Shown: piece by piece, positions 1 to 12,050 of the stretch
Layout of the letters: the number at the start of each line of letters is the position of its first letter
Position numbering within the stretch: position 1 is the first letter of the stretch
NCBI GenBank assembly: GCA_030844895.1
Contig: CM061223.1
Span: 6,434,676 to 6,498,675, forward strand
Length of the DNA: 64,000 nucleotides
Direction: 5' to 3'
Source: Ambrosia x helenae
Lineage: Eukaryota; Streptophyta; Magnoliopsida; Asterales; Asteraceae
Position numbers and translations under genes: made by a program
Notes under the pieces: model-generated
The model's database searches: none
Told to the model about the DNA's origin: nothing
Seen by the model: only the letters and a program-made list of their open reading frames with translations

Positions 1-836
1 AAGTTCTAAACCAGAAGGAAGTAAAAGAACATATTCTTCTATCGCCTTCACTGCAACTCTTTGTCCATTGCCAACATGGACCTCCAAGTTGCCCTGTTTC
101 AGATTTCTAATCTATCTTAGTCCCTGCAAAACATTACAAATGTGGAAACCACATCCTGTGTCAAACACCCATGTCTTGCTAGAAAAAACAAAGATTTCAA
201 TAACATATATACCTGAGGACTCTCCTCCAGAAGCCTTGGCTTGATTAAGTTCAGCTAAATACTTAGCACAGTTCCTTTTTCAGTGCCCAGTTTCATCACA
301 ATGAAAACATTTGGCATCTTTCAAAGGTTTCTTGTTGGCAACAACTTTGCCCTTTCCCTTCCCTTTGCCTTGATTGCCCTTCTTCTTGGTTTTAGGTTTC
401 TTAATTTGACCCTCCCTGATCATTAGCACTGGTGCAGTTTTGCTAGGTATGTTTACCTTAGCAGTTTTGAGCATCTGATGCAGTTCTGCAAGTGTCTTCT
501 CCATCCCATTCATATTATAGTTCATAATGAACTAGTCATATGACTTGGGCAATGAGTTTAGGATGATATCCCCAGCTAACTCATCGCTCAAGGGGGATTC
601 CAGACGAGCCAAGTGATCAACATATGCCTTCATCTTTAACACATGAGTGCTAACTTGTGTACCCTCTTGCATACGAGTGGTTATAAGTGATCGCATCACA
701 TCAAACCTCTCATGACGAGCATTTTGTTGGAACATTTCCACCAGATGCTTATTCATGTCGTATGCTTCCATGTCCTCCATGGTCCTTTGAAGTTCAGGGA
801 TCATGGATGCCAACATCATACATGAGACTTTCAAAG
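1..836 (-). pseudogene. Copia retrotransposon gag-protease fragment, broken
   Basis: Read on the minus strand, one frame runs through a gag-polyprotein (UBN2-like) segment at 834-532, a lysine-rich linker, a CCHC zinc knuckle (CFHCDETGH, about 300-280) and the aspartic-protease start with DTGCGFHI near 160-140. At least three in-frame stops interrupt it: about 529-531, at 277-279 (in place of the Trp after the knuckle) and near 118-120. It runs off the window edge, so integrase and RT are not seen. It abuts the next LTR at 837. This is a dead fragment and no host function is implied. Confidence 0.85.
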
Positions 837-1136
837 TGTAACATTTCGCATTAAATAATTGTACGTTACGGATTAAAACGACAAGTTTTATTATTATTAT
901 TTTTGGTGATATTTTGAACCCTAATACAATGATAATTATTCATACATACATATATATATATATATATAAGTTTATAATAATAATATCAACATTTTTTAAA
1001 ACAAACTCAAAACCCAACATCCCTTCTTTTTCCCCCACCTGAGCCCAATCCAGGTCTGACCCAACCCAAGAGCAGGCCCAACAGTGACCCAGCCCAAGGA
1101 ACTAAGCCCACTACCCCCTCCTTCCCTTTCAACTTT

Positions 1137-1224
1137 ATAAAAAAATAATGTTAGGGACGGGAATCGAACCCGGGTCCCTAACCGGTTCAACCATGCACAC
1201 CCACACAACCAGCTGATCTAGCAT
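1137..1224 (-). mobile_element. tRNA-derived SINE
   Basis: On the minus strand it shows an A-box-like TAGATCAGCTGG and an exact B box GGTTCGATTCC about 40 bp later, then a T-rich end. It lies inside the LTR. Target duplications were not found. Confidence 0.55.
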
Positions 1225-1835
1225 TGATACTTGATTCAATCCGGACGCATTATTATTATAACACAACTTCAAACCATTCCAGTTGACCTTGAAAGTCAAC
1301 TGTGAACATAACTTACCATAATCACTATCATTTGACTCGCATTTTGATCGGGAATGGATTGGCAACGTGATTTCTGGTCATCTACAAGTCATATGTTTGT
1401 CAATTACCATTCAATTGTTTCAAAATATGATCAATAACACGTCAACCCAACCCTTAAAGACGTGGTCAAACAATTCCAAATCAATAATCCAGATCATTAC
1501 CCTATAAATTGAACTCTTCTGGACCTCCTCAACTCGCCACTCAATCTCTCTCAACCTCCAATTTCTACTAACTAACCTCTGTTCTTGGATTTCTGTTCGA
1601 ATTTTGACCCGAGCTTTGACCGATCGTGCGAGTTCACAAAGTGTTTGTAAGTTTAATTTTACTTGTGGGTTTCATTGATCGGCCTACACACAACGTTTAC
1701 CCCATGATTAATTGGGTTAACGTTGTGTGATTTAATCAATTGCAAATTCTAGGGTTCGAAGGCTTAATTGGGGAAGATAACTGTTTCGCGAATGATTATA
1801 AATTTTTAACAAACTGAATCCAAACACAACCACAG

Positions 1836-1925
1836 GTCTAGACCAAGTGGTTGTGCTTGGTGGTTGTTTAGCCGGCCACGCGGGTTCGAAACCCGGCAGC
1901 CACATATATTTTTCTTTTTCTTTGT
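1836..1925 (+). mobile_element. tRNA-derived SINE
   Basis: A-box-like TAGACCAAGTGG and exact B box GGTTCGAAACC, followed by a T-rich tail, within the long LTR. Boundaries are approximate. Confidence 0.55.
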
Positions 1926-3428
1926 TTTACTCAAAAACAATCAACATTATATATATATATATTAATTATATCTTATAAATTCATTTTAAAATACTAAAAC
2001 ATTTTTAAAATTTCTACAAAAATTATTTTGTATCAACCTGATGATAAGGTTTAACCCACAATTTTTAGTTTTCAAAAATTCATTTATTTAATATATTTAA
2101 TAATTAAATCAATTTTATTCTATTATATTTATAAAATTCCATTAAAATATCAAAACAATTTTATAAATATCCACAAAATTATTCTGAGTTTATATAATGA
2201 TAAACTTTTCTGAAATGATTTTTAATTCTGAAAAATCATTTATTTAATATATTTAATCAATTTTTGTTAGTTTTAATCATAATTAAATCATAATAAATTC
2301 AATTTTTAACATTTTTGCACCAAAATTTTATACAAATTATTTCTGATTATTTAGAACAGAAATGTAATTTTTAAACTGATAATTCTTTAATTTAAATATT
2401 TTTAAATATTAAAGTTAAATTTTGACAATTTGTTATAAATAGAATTAATATTCTATTTTAAAGAAAATAATTTTGTAAAAATTATTTTTATACCTTAACC
2501 ACATTATTGTGACCATCTTAAATTTAAATTTCATAAAAAGATTTTTGCTTATTTATTTACTAATATTCTCTCAAATATCAAACATTTTTAATAATAATCA
2601 AACAAGCATTTATCCCCAATTCGAAGCCCTAGAACATATACATTTGTAGACTAGATAGACTTAGACATATTTATTACCTTATTATAGGGTGATACTTGGC
2701 ATATTTGGGCAACACTATTATTCAATTTTTCAACAAATATAACATTTTGCTAAGGTGAGTTTTACATAGCCCCTTTTTATATTTATCACCATTTTTGAGG
2801 TGGAACATGTTACAACATCATTTATGCAATTCAATCATCAATGTGTCTATGTGTCTTTCCATGTTGCATTATGTCTTGAACATGACTAGGATAAGCACAA
2901 TTCTAGCATAAACATTTATCAGCCGACGGTATACATTGATAGATCTATTGGGCTGACAATCCCACCCGGATACGTGCCTCCTACAAAGGTAGCGTGGGTG
3001 TTTGTTACTGCAATATAAACGAGTGAACCATGAGCGTATGGGATGTACCACAATATAACAGTCACAAGGGTTGATTATGCACTCGATTTACTTCTAGTAT
3101 GTTTTTCACATATGGACTAGATTGCCATGACACATGAATTGCACAACAATTTTATTCGATTATCAAAACCTATGTAATTTCTCACCAACTTTTGTTGACC
3201 CAAAATATTTTCAACTTAACATGTTTCAGGTTCTACTTGCTTGAAGATTTGAATTAATGCTTGAAGATGTGTGCATAGTTTTATTCAATTTGATATACGA
3301 ATTCTTGTAGAACATTTGTATGTAATTTATCTAAATCATATAATGAAATTTATTTATTTTCCATGAGCTACTGAACAATCATCAATACGTGACATCCCGA
3401 TGTTTCTGCCATCGGTTGGGGTGTTACA

Positions 3429-4010
3429 GATTGGTATCAGAGCCATGGTTATAGGGAATTAGGTTATTAGAAAAATAATCTAGTCTATAACCATAGGATT
3501 TAACCAGTACTTGCTTCTTTTACTTGCTATTCTCTATCTCCCTCCTACTACATATCCCTACTTTCATCCCTACAAGAAGGTTGCTCTCCATCACTGGATC
3601 CACTCTTAGACTAATAAGGCAAAATCCTCAGGTTTAACCTGAACCACCTTGAGATCTCGTCGAAGTTCTGGATTTTAATAATGAACACGTGCAATCTGGA
3701 AGGGTGAACGCCTGTATTCTGAGTCTTCTGTCTAGGCTGGCATTGCGCATATATCCCAATCAGACGAGGGACCCGGATGCCTACCTGGGAATTCTCGGGA
3801 TGAGTGTTCACTTATAGGCTAAAGCATGTCTTCATATGTTATTAGAATCTAGAATCTTTGATAAGTCAACGTTTTCGTTTATTCGTTTTAATGAATAAAT
3901 GATTACATTCCTTATATAACCTCATTCATTTCATTGTGTCTCTTACAGATCATGCCTCCACGTCGCAGTGCTCGTCTTAACAGTGGTGACAATCATGATG
4001 AAGGGTGGCG
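3429..4010 (+). pseudogene. Primer-binding site, leader and start of gypsy gag, truncated
   Basis: TGGTATCAGAGCC at 3432-3444 is the complement of the initiator tRNA-Met 3' end and sits 3 bp past the LTR. The leader to about 3900 is closely matched, inverted, at 8130-8600. A gag start is at 3952 (MPPRRSARLNSGD...), open for about 20 codons before the sequence changes character near 4010, where the element is cut. No other gag or pol domain of this element is in the window. Confidence 0.7.
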
Positions 4011-4837
4011 TAAAAACATCAATTTAAAATTGGGATTTAATTTTAATATTTACCATAAATATATTGAATGACTCGTTAGCTTGATGTGAGTCACACAATA
4101 GTTTATAAAATCCAATTTTATATTGTTCGTGATAATTGAAACTCCTTTCAACACTCGACACGGTATAGTTTTAAATACCCTATTTAAACTATGTTGGTCG
4201 TATTATCGCGAATGGACTTCTTTTAATATTAATAAAGCTCCTTTTATTAAATATGCTTTTCGGTTTTTATAAAACTTGTTTTAATAAAACCGTTGCCATG
4301 ATTGTGAAAAAAAAATTATTTATTTTGGGTTATCTCGATTATTTACAATAAATAAAACACAACCACAAAACATAAAATTAAAATAAAAGAATCGAGCCCC
4401 TAATAGGTCGCCCGTTTCGTTTTAGCCAGAAACGAAACAAACTAGTCTAAAAGGGTTTCAAAACTATTTTGATAACTCCCACTTGACCCGAGATCTCTAT
4501 CTTCATGGAACCTGTTCGCCTTTTCATCTTCGTCTTGATCTTGTACTTGTAGGATTACAAATAAATTTGAAATACAAATAAAACAAATCTATTCTAACCC
4601 TATCTATTACACCGGATCCAATATCCGTAATAAAATTACAAATCAATAAAAAATAAAACCAATCACAAACACAACCATGACAAAGGTCAAACACCTAGGG
4701 CTCGATTCACATCACAAACATGAACAACTAAAAGCTTTTGATCTTTTGTCAAAGTAAATAAATTTTGACAAATAAAACATAGATCAAAATTATAACTTTT
4801 ACCATTTATAAGCGCGTAACCGTGGCTCTGATACCAC
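4011..4837 (-). mobile_element. Leader/internal remnant of a Copia-like element
   Basis: AT-rich sequence without a coding frame, ending at 4824-4836 in a minus-strand primer site (GGCTCTGATACCA, tRNA-Met type) that abuts the LTR starting at 4838. I infer it is the 5' internal region of the minus-strand element owning that LTR. The rest of the element is gone. Confidence 0.5.
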
Positions 4838-5062
4838 TGTTGGGAATCATGGTATCAAATACGTAGCGGAAGCGGTTTATATTATTATTACAAAAACCGA
4901 ATATTTATACATAAATATATATATATATATATATATCCGATTATATATATATATGTAATAATAATTGATTTTATTAATCCAATTAATAAAATATTCCCAA
5001 TCAGGATCTCAGTTAAACGCGTATAAACAAATAAATAATAATAACAACCATAGGGGGTTTAG

Positions 5063-6330
5063 TGTAACACCCCAACCGATGGCGGAAACATCGAGGTGTC
5101 ACGTAAGAATGAGTATACAGTAGCACATGGTAATCAAGTTTTAATTGAAATTATTTTAAAGTGCAAATATCCAAAAGTGAAAATACATAATGAGTTTTAA
5201 ATGGAAATCTAATACATCAAAATAACCAAATAAGCATAAACTTCAATTTGTCTTCTCATGCTAACACTCTAGTCTTCACGCATCATTATTTCCTGTTGAG
5301 TTGTAAAAATGGGGGGGGGGGGTCAACTAGAAGTTGGTGAGAATACATAAGCCATGTCAAGCAAATAGTTTAAGTATAAAAGTTTAGCAATTCATATGTC
5401 TATCGTAAGTTTAAGTCTACATAAATAAACATGATATGTTGAATCGACATAATCAAACCTCCGACTAGTTTAGGTCCATCCCGTCATCCACGGTTCACCT
5501 TAATATGTTGGAACGATAACAATCACCCACGCTACCTATGTAGGAGGTACACGTATCCGGGTGGGATTGTCAATCCAATAGATCTATTATTGAGTATCGC
5601 CGGCTTGGCCATAGCTAATGATTATGTAATGTTGAAACTCGTTGAAACTCGTTGAAACTGTTGTTGTTGTTGTCTAATTCATGAGGCATTAAAGTTTACA
5701 ACTAGACATGCATGTAGAATTGCTTAAGTATAATGTTGCAAGTATGAAGAATTGCATAAACATGGTTACGTAAACTCACCTTAGCAAAGTATTAAGTCTC
5801 GAGAAATAGAATATGTGTAGCCCCAATGTTGCCAATTACAAGAGCTTATAATCAAAGCTTCAATTGTAGAAGTAATAGACTATAGAAGAAAGGTATGAGG
5901 GAAAGTTTAATCGGATTGAAACAATTGATTTAGAGGTGCAAAGTATAATGGGTCATAGGTGGGTTTTTATACTAGTTTTGGATTCAATTAGCCATTAAAA
6001 TTGGTCAACACCATAAAGTAAGGTTTTATGATGAATTGACTATTTGACTAAGACTTTGACTGTTTGACTAAGACTTTGACTAGGACTTTGACTATTTGAC
6101 TCAAGGCTTTATTTAAAAAAAATCTTGTATGTGAAAAAAAAAAGAATTTAGAATCATATTATTTTTATTATTATTTATATACATTTATGTATGTATATAA
6201 GTTGTGAGTTAGGATAAAGACTTAGGCACATTTGTATAATATTAATGATAAAGGTGTAATAAAATATATATATATATATATAAGGGCTTTTTATGTATTA
6301 AAATTTTGGGGAAAATTTTGCGATGTTACA
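5063..6330 (-). repeat. 3' LTR of the gene-less element
   Basis: Begins TGTAACACCCC and ends GCGATGTTACA. It differs from its partner by a few substitutions and short indels, such as an extra GTTGTT unit and TA-repeat length. Confidence 0.9.
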
Positions 6331-6824
6331 GTCTCCCCTACTTTTGGAAACTTCGTCCCGAAGTTTATTGAAAACACAGGGTTGAAGGTGATTAGGTAGA
6401 AATTAGGACAAGGGTGGTTTGGGAAGTTTCGAGTTAAGGCATGACATAAATTTATAGGTAACAGAATAAACTGTTTCGAATAATTTGGGTAAGAGTTTTG
6501 ATATGTGTGAGTTTTAAGGGTTGGATTAGGTTCATCTGAAATAGCAAGGAGAATAAGAATCTTAAGTTTTAGGAGTCCTAAAAGGAATGAGTTGATGGAC
6601 TATTGAAAGACTAAATGAACTACCAGATAACTAAGGTTTATAATTGGTCAACTACCGAAAACCTTGATAGAATTTCACACTACCTTAACATACCTGTAAA
6701 TTCATGATTACGTTCCGGACCGCAATCACCAATTTACCTTACATTAGAGTTTTGTGTCCTTATATAACTCTAGACACACATGTAAAATAATATGATTAAC
6801 CATGTATCCAAAAATGAGTCCAAC

Positions 6825-7045
6825 TGTTGAGTAGGAAAAAGACTTCTACCAGTCAGTGAGTAAGAACCTCTACCGATTGTTGAGCAGGTGCGATAGCCTC
6901 TACCAGTCGTTGAGCAGGTTGTAGGGCCTCTACCGACTGTTGAGCAGGCATGATGACCTCTACCAATCGTTGAGTAGGTTATTTGGTACTCAACTAACTG
7001 TTGAGCAAGTACTTCATCCTCTACCAGTTGTTTGATTAAGTGTAC
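6825..7045. repeat. Degenerate ~36-bp tandem repeats
   Basis: About six imperfect units sharing CCTCTACC...GTTGAGCAGG, within the interior of the gene-less LTR element. They create a repetitive minus-strand frame with Ser-Thr-Ile-Gly-Arg-Gly units that I do not treat as a gene. Confidence 0.7.
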
Positions 7046-8616
7046 CAATTATTTCACACATAAATTGCAAATTGATAATATGTACATATAAACAATCAAG
7101 TATCAAGCATAGCATGCGAGTTGTAATAGTGTTGTCCTAGACAAGGTTAATGACTCTAGGTGTGTCTATAGCAAATAGTTTATATTCCATGATTTCTAGT
7201 ATCAAATGTTTAAATATGGTAGATAATCGAATCCTCATGTATAACTAAGGATTAAGTTTGATGCAACACACAACCAAGTTTCAATAGTTTGGTTATCATG
7301 GGTAACTAGTTCATGTTTGAGAAGGTGAAGGATATGAATTTAGTTCTTGAGAGGATGATGAAAAATCTTGAAGTAGAATCAAGGTTGTGAGAGATAGTGA
7401 ATGTGAAGATAGTTGATAAAGAGTTTATTTTATAGTAAGGAGATTATGTAGCAGTGTAAATTTTTGGGGTTTGGATCAAAGGTTATAATCAAGTGTATAA
7501 GAAAACATGATTGTGGTATATGCCAAATATTGTAAAAATTTGAACAAGTTGAAAATGAATGAGTGTCGATGGAGAATTTAGAGACTAGATATTATTCCTA
7601 TGGAAAAAAAATCTTATTTTCAAAATTGGCTTTATACATAAAGAAAAAGTTGTTAAATAGTACAAGCTAAGTGGGCTTTGATTAAAATATTCCCGTTAGT
7701 TGGAGATTTCAAACATGACATTAGGTTTTGAAGATCAAGGTTCTATTAAGTGATTTTTAATAGTTTAAAGCATTATATAGAAAATTGTTTGTTACGTCAA
7801 TAAATAAACAATTGAATTTAAGTTCGAGGACATCTTTTGACAAAAAAATATTTACTTTGTAAAGTTACTAGGTAATGAAAATACAACAGGATTTAGAAAT
7901 CTTTAGTTTGTGCTAAGGTATGAGGTTATAGTTTTTAAAAATAAGTAACATGTGGAGAAATGAAATAATATGATTTGGGTAGGGTGTTTAATATTTAAAA
8001 AGTGGCTAAGATGGTAAGGTGAAGTGTGATTGTGAAATCCATAGATGGTTATGAAATGAGATTGATTTAAGCTGTAAAATTTTGAGATTTTAGAGCTTAG
8101 TTTAAGGAAAGTGAGTGTAATCATTTATTCATTAATTAAAACGAATAAACGAAAACGTTGACTTATCAAAACTTCTAGATTCTAATAACATAGTGAAGAC
8201 ATGCTTTAGCCTATAAGTGAACACTCATCCCGAGAATTCCCATGTAGGCATCCGGGTCCCTCGTCTGATTGGGATTTATGCGCAATGCCAGTCCTAGACA
8301 GAAAACTCAGAATACAGGCGTTCACCCTTCCAGATTGCACGTGTTCGTTATTAAAATCTAGAACTTCGACCAGATCTTCAAGGTGGTTCAGGCTAAACCT
8401 GAGGATTTGTCCTATTATTCTAAGAGTAGATCTTGTGATGGAGAACAATCTTCTTGTAGGGACTAAAGTAGGGATAAGAAGTAGGAGGGAGATAGAGAAT
8501 AGAAGCAAGTAAGGTTGCAAGTAAAAGGAGCAAGTACTAGTTAAAATCCTATGGTTATAGACTAGATTATTTTTCTAATAACCTAATTCCCTATAACCAT
8601 GGCTCTGATACCAATC

Positions 8617-9876
8617 TATAACACCCCAACCAATGGCGGAAACATCGAGGTGTCACGTAAGAATGAGTATACAGTAGCACATGGTAATCAAGTTTTAATT
8701 GAAATTATTTTAAAGTGCAAATATCCAAAAGTGAAAATACATAATGAGTTTTAAATGGAAATCTAATACATCAAAATAACCAAATAAGCATAAACTTCAA
8801 TTTGTCTTCTCATGCTAACACTCTAGTCTTCACGCATCATTATTTCCTGTTGAGTTGTAAAAATGGGGGGGGGGGGTCAACTAGAAGTTGGTGAGAATAC
8901 ATAAGCCATGTCAAGCAAATAGTTTAAGTATAAAAGTTTAGCAATTCATATGTCTATCGTAAGTTTAAGTCTACATGAATAAACATGATATGTTGAATCG
9001 ACATAATCAAACCTCCGACTAGTTTAGGTCCATCCCGTCATCCACGGTTCACCTTAATATGTTGGAACGATAACAATCACCCACGCTACCTATGTAGGAG
9101 GTACACGTATCCGGGTGGGATTGTCAATCCAATAGATCTATTATTGAGTATCGCCGGCTTGGCCATAGCTAATGATTATGTAATGTTGAAACTCGTTGAA
9201 ACTCGTTGAAACTGTTGTTGTTGTCTAATTCATGAGGCATTAAAGTTTACAACTAGACATGCATGTAGAATTGCTTAAGTATAATGTTGCAAGTATGAAG
9301 AATTGCATAAACATGGTTACGTAAACTCACCTTAGCAAAGTATTAAGTCTCGAGAAATAGAATATGTGTAGCCCCAATGTTGCCAATTACAAGAGCTTAT
9401 AATCAAAGCTTCAATTGTAGAAGTAATAGACTATAGAAGAAAGGTATGAGGGAAAGTTTAATCGGATTGAAACAATTGATTTAGAGGTGCAAAGTATAAT
9501 GGGTCATAGGTGGGTTTTTATACTAGTTTTGGATTCAATTAGCCATTAAAATTGGTCAACACCATAAAGTAAGGTTTTATGATGAATTGACTATTTGACT
9601 AAGACTTTGACTGTTTGACTAAGACTTTGACTAGGACTTTGACTATTTGACTCAAGGCTTTATTTAAAAAAAAATCTTGTATGTGAAAAAAAAAAGAATT
9701 TAGAATCATATTATTTTTATTATTATTTATATACATTTATGTATGTATATAAGTTGTGAGTTAGGATAAAGACTTAGGCACATTTGTATAATATTAATGA
9801 TAAAGGTGTAATAAAATATATATATATAAGGGCTTTTTATGTATTAAAATTTTGGGGAAAATTTTACGATGTTACA
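8617..9876 (-). repeat. 5' LTR of the gene-less element
   Basis: Partner of the LTR at 5063-6330. It contains a TATA-like TATAAAAACCC on the minus strand near 9515-9525 and is flanked on its inner side by the primer site. Confidence 0.9.
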
Positions 9877-10359
9877 TTTAGTAATCAACCTTTGACGACT
9901 ACACCGGAATTGTAACACGCGGGTTACAACGAATCCTCGATAGTAGGAAGTTCACAACCGAGCACTGGCCTACCAAGAGCAACACTTTGCAAAAGAGAGG
10001 TGGTGTATGGTGGTGGTTTGCGGCAGCAAGGGACTGCGGCTTCCTTGTGATGGCCGCAAATTATAAGAGGGAGGCAAGGGTCTGTGGTTTGTTATAAAAG
10101 TGTGATTAGGGTTTACTCCTTAACCCCCTTTTTATAAAACACAATCTTACACTAAGCCCTATTGTTTATTACTATAATATGCCTTAATATTAATCTTATT
10201 AATATTAAGTCCCTCAAGTCTAAAATATTATTATTTCACAAATAATAATCCACCTACACGTGAACTTGTCTGATTCGTATACCAACGTGTAACTATTCGG
10301 ATCGTACCGAATCGGGTTACATTGACTTCGACTTTTAATTACATCGGACATATCCAACA

Positions 10360-10845
10360 AAATTCATCACTTATTACATACCTATTTTACATAAAACTCT
10401 ACAATTGTAAATGTACAAATAGATACTACTTAAAAGAGGCAATGTGCATGATATGATGAATGACAACTCGTGATTGACGATCAGTAGTCTCCTGTGTTAT
10501 AATAATCATAGATAATTATGACATTAGCTTTTCTCAATAGAAAGTTAGCATACTTTTTTATTTTAATCTCGAACAGCAACTATGTTATCAGTTATATCTC
10601 AAATAATTATGACATTAGCTTTTCTCAATAGAAAGTTAGCATATATGTTATGTTTTTTTTTTTAATCTCGAGCAGCAACTATGTTATCAGTTATATCTCT
10701 AATAATGACTCATCTTTATGTTAATTGTAAGTGCATAAAGTAGGATCATTATAACATAAAGAAAGGAAAAAAAAACTTTTTTTATTCAAAATTATGGATT
10801 TAAATATAAATTGCAACTTCTTTTATTCCATGATTAAGAAAATTA
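10360..10845. repeat. Intergenic; ~95-bp tandem duplication
   Basis: No gene is seen. Units at about 10509-10600 and 10601-10699 repeat ATTATGACATTAGC...TATGTTATCAGTTATATCTC, differing mainly in a T-run. Confidence 0.7.
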
Positions 10846-12050
10846 TATCAAGATAGCGGGTAGGCGGGCAACAAGCTGCGCCGCCACCCCTTTCTGAATA
10901 GCAAATCCTAATCTACTAAAAACGTAACCCTGCTCACCGGAGCCGAGACACTACTATGAATAACCCGTTGGACCCTGGTCAGGAAACGGGTAGCCTCCGG
11001 TGCCAATGAGCCAAAAGTATCAAAAGCCAAGGGTACAAAAACATGTTGGTTCTCCTCACAGGCTTTTGCATGTTTTCCTACCTTCTTTGCCTCTGCTTTC
11101 CGCACCGCTTGCCCTGCTACAAAGCCACTATCCCTCAACCCAACTAGAGGAGATACACCTGTCAAGTCAACACAAGCATGCTTCCCCCCTGCCCACCCAA
11201 AGACAAGGAGATCTGCTGGTCGTAGGGTGGATCTCCCTTCTGCTGGATCCGAGAGGAAGTTCACAGGGGCCTCCTTCTTGGCTGAGATCCCAGCCCGTCT
11301 TAAAATGTCCCACAGAATATCTCGAACCCAATCATGCCGATATTTGAAACCGGGTAACTCCTTACAATGAACCGCATGTTCCCGTATTCATCTAAGCAGG
11401 CCTTACGGCAAATCGGACAGGTTTCATCCTCCTTGTACATGGGGATCATCAAACGATATTTAAGAATGGACCTGTATTCAATAGCGGACATGCTTTGGCC
11501 TAGACCTTCGATCGGGATAACAGTCAGGAAATCTTGGGCATGGGGGCTTTGCAAGCATTCAATAACTGCCCTCTGCCGGGGGACAGACCAAAAACTTCAC
11601 CCAGGCTCTGAGCGATTTTGCCAAAAAGGGCATTCGCCAAAGTTTTCTGAGGCTTTGGGGGGGGGGGGGGGCGGTGTCCTTGCTAGAAAAACTGCCAATA
11701 TCAAAACCTGGGAGATAGTCATTTAGCTTTTCGAGGGCCTGCAGGTAGTCCAAGTCTGCGCCGACAACCCCGCTATTTCGTAGGATGTGGTCTTGAAGGT
11801 TCCATAACTGAGCTCGCGATGCCACAAACGCATACATCCCGACATCTTTCGCGGAGAGGAGCCCTAATCCTCCCATACGCATCGGCAAAGACGCCATCCG
11901 CCATTGTAGGTCACCAAAGAAAGGCACCCCACATACCACTATGTCTTCAATGGCTTCCCTTAGACCTTTGTCAAACCATGACACTGCTTCATCCATCATG
12001 AGGGGTTGGCAGGTCCGTAACCCGAAAAGCAACTTATCAACCCCATACAA
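10846..12050 (-). pseudogene. Non-LTR-type reverse-transcriptase C-terminal remnant
   Basis: Three successive minus-strand frames read as one decayed protein: 12050-11559 (LLFGLRTCQP, FFGDLQWRMASLP, GGLGLLSAKD), 11554-11300 (SPHAQDFLTVIPIEGLGQ, then a Cys pair CPICRKAC) and 11264-10908 (GRSTLRPADLLVFGWAGGKH, NQHVFVPLAFDTFG). A further frame change leads to GFAIQKGVAAQLVARLPAIL near 10900-10850. A 15-base G run at about 11657-11672 lies at one frame break. From memory, this C-terminal region is common in plant reverse-transcriptase-like repeats. The exact clade is uncertain. Related 3' pieces occur at 23308-23520 and 63700-63815. Confidence 0.75.

Larger units (their letters stand above)
837..3428 (+). 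mobile_element. 5' LTR of a gypsy-type (Tekay-like) retrotransposon
   Basis: It begins TGTAACATTT and ends GGGGTGTTACA, directly followed by a tRNA-Met primer site. Segments such as 2750-2780 and 2925-3000 match, in reverse complement, the LTRs of the element at 5063-9876, so the two are related. This copy is about 2.6 kb, roughly twice as long, partly from two SINE inserts and an AT-rich stretch (1915-2640). A TATA-like TATAAATT lies near 1503. Lineage assignment is inference. Confidence 0.7.
5063..9876 (-). mobile_element. Complete gene-less LTR retrotransposon (LARD-like)
   Basis: Two near-identical direct repeats bound a 2.3-kb interior: 5063-6330 (1268 bp) and 8617-9876 (1260 bp). A perfect 5-bp target duplication TTTAG flanks it (5058-5062 and 9877-9881). 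On the minus strand the tRNA-Met primer site is at 8601-8613 and a purine tract (AAAAGTAGGGGAGAC) at 6331-6345. No gag, protease, RT or integrase frame exists in the interior, so it must move by enzymes supplied in trans. The right LTR begins TATAAC instead of TGTAAC, a single terminal change. Confidence 0.9.
4838..10359 (-). mobile_element. Copia-like LTR split by a younger LTR element
   Basis: The LTR starts TGTTGGGAATC at 4838 and ends ACATATCCAACA at 10359, with TGTTGG/CCAACA inverted ends. It is about 708 bp in two pieces, 4838-5062 and 9877-10359. The intervening 4.8 kb is the complete element at 5063-9876. The primer site on its left shows this was the 5' LTR of a minus-strand element. 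No matching second LTR is present. Confidence 0.65.

Noticed and set aside
1140..1222. Functional tRNA gene
   Set aside because: Only the promoter boxes are tRNA-like. No acceptor stem or full cloverleaf can be drawn, so SINE is preferred. The same applies to the inserts at 1836, 17266 and 39645.
5641..5670. CRISPR-like short direct repeats (GTTGAAACTC)
   Set aside because: Three tandem copies inside a plant LTR with no spacers. This is a simple repeat.
6770..7048. Repetitive 92-aa frame as a gene
   Set aside because: Made of degenerate 36-bp tandem repeats in the interior of a gene-less LTR element.
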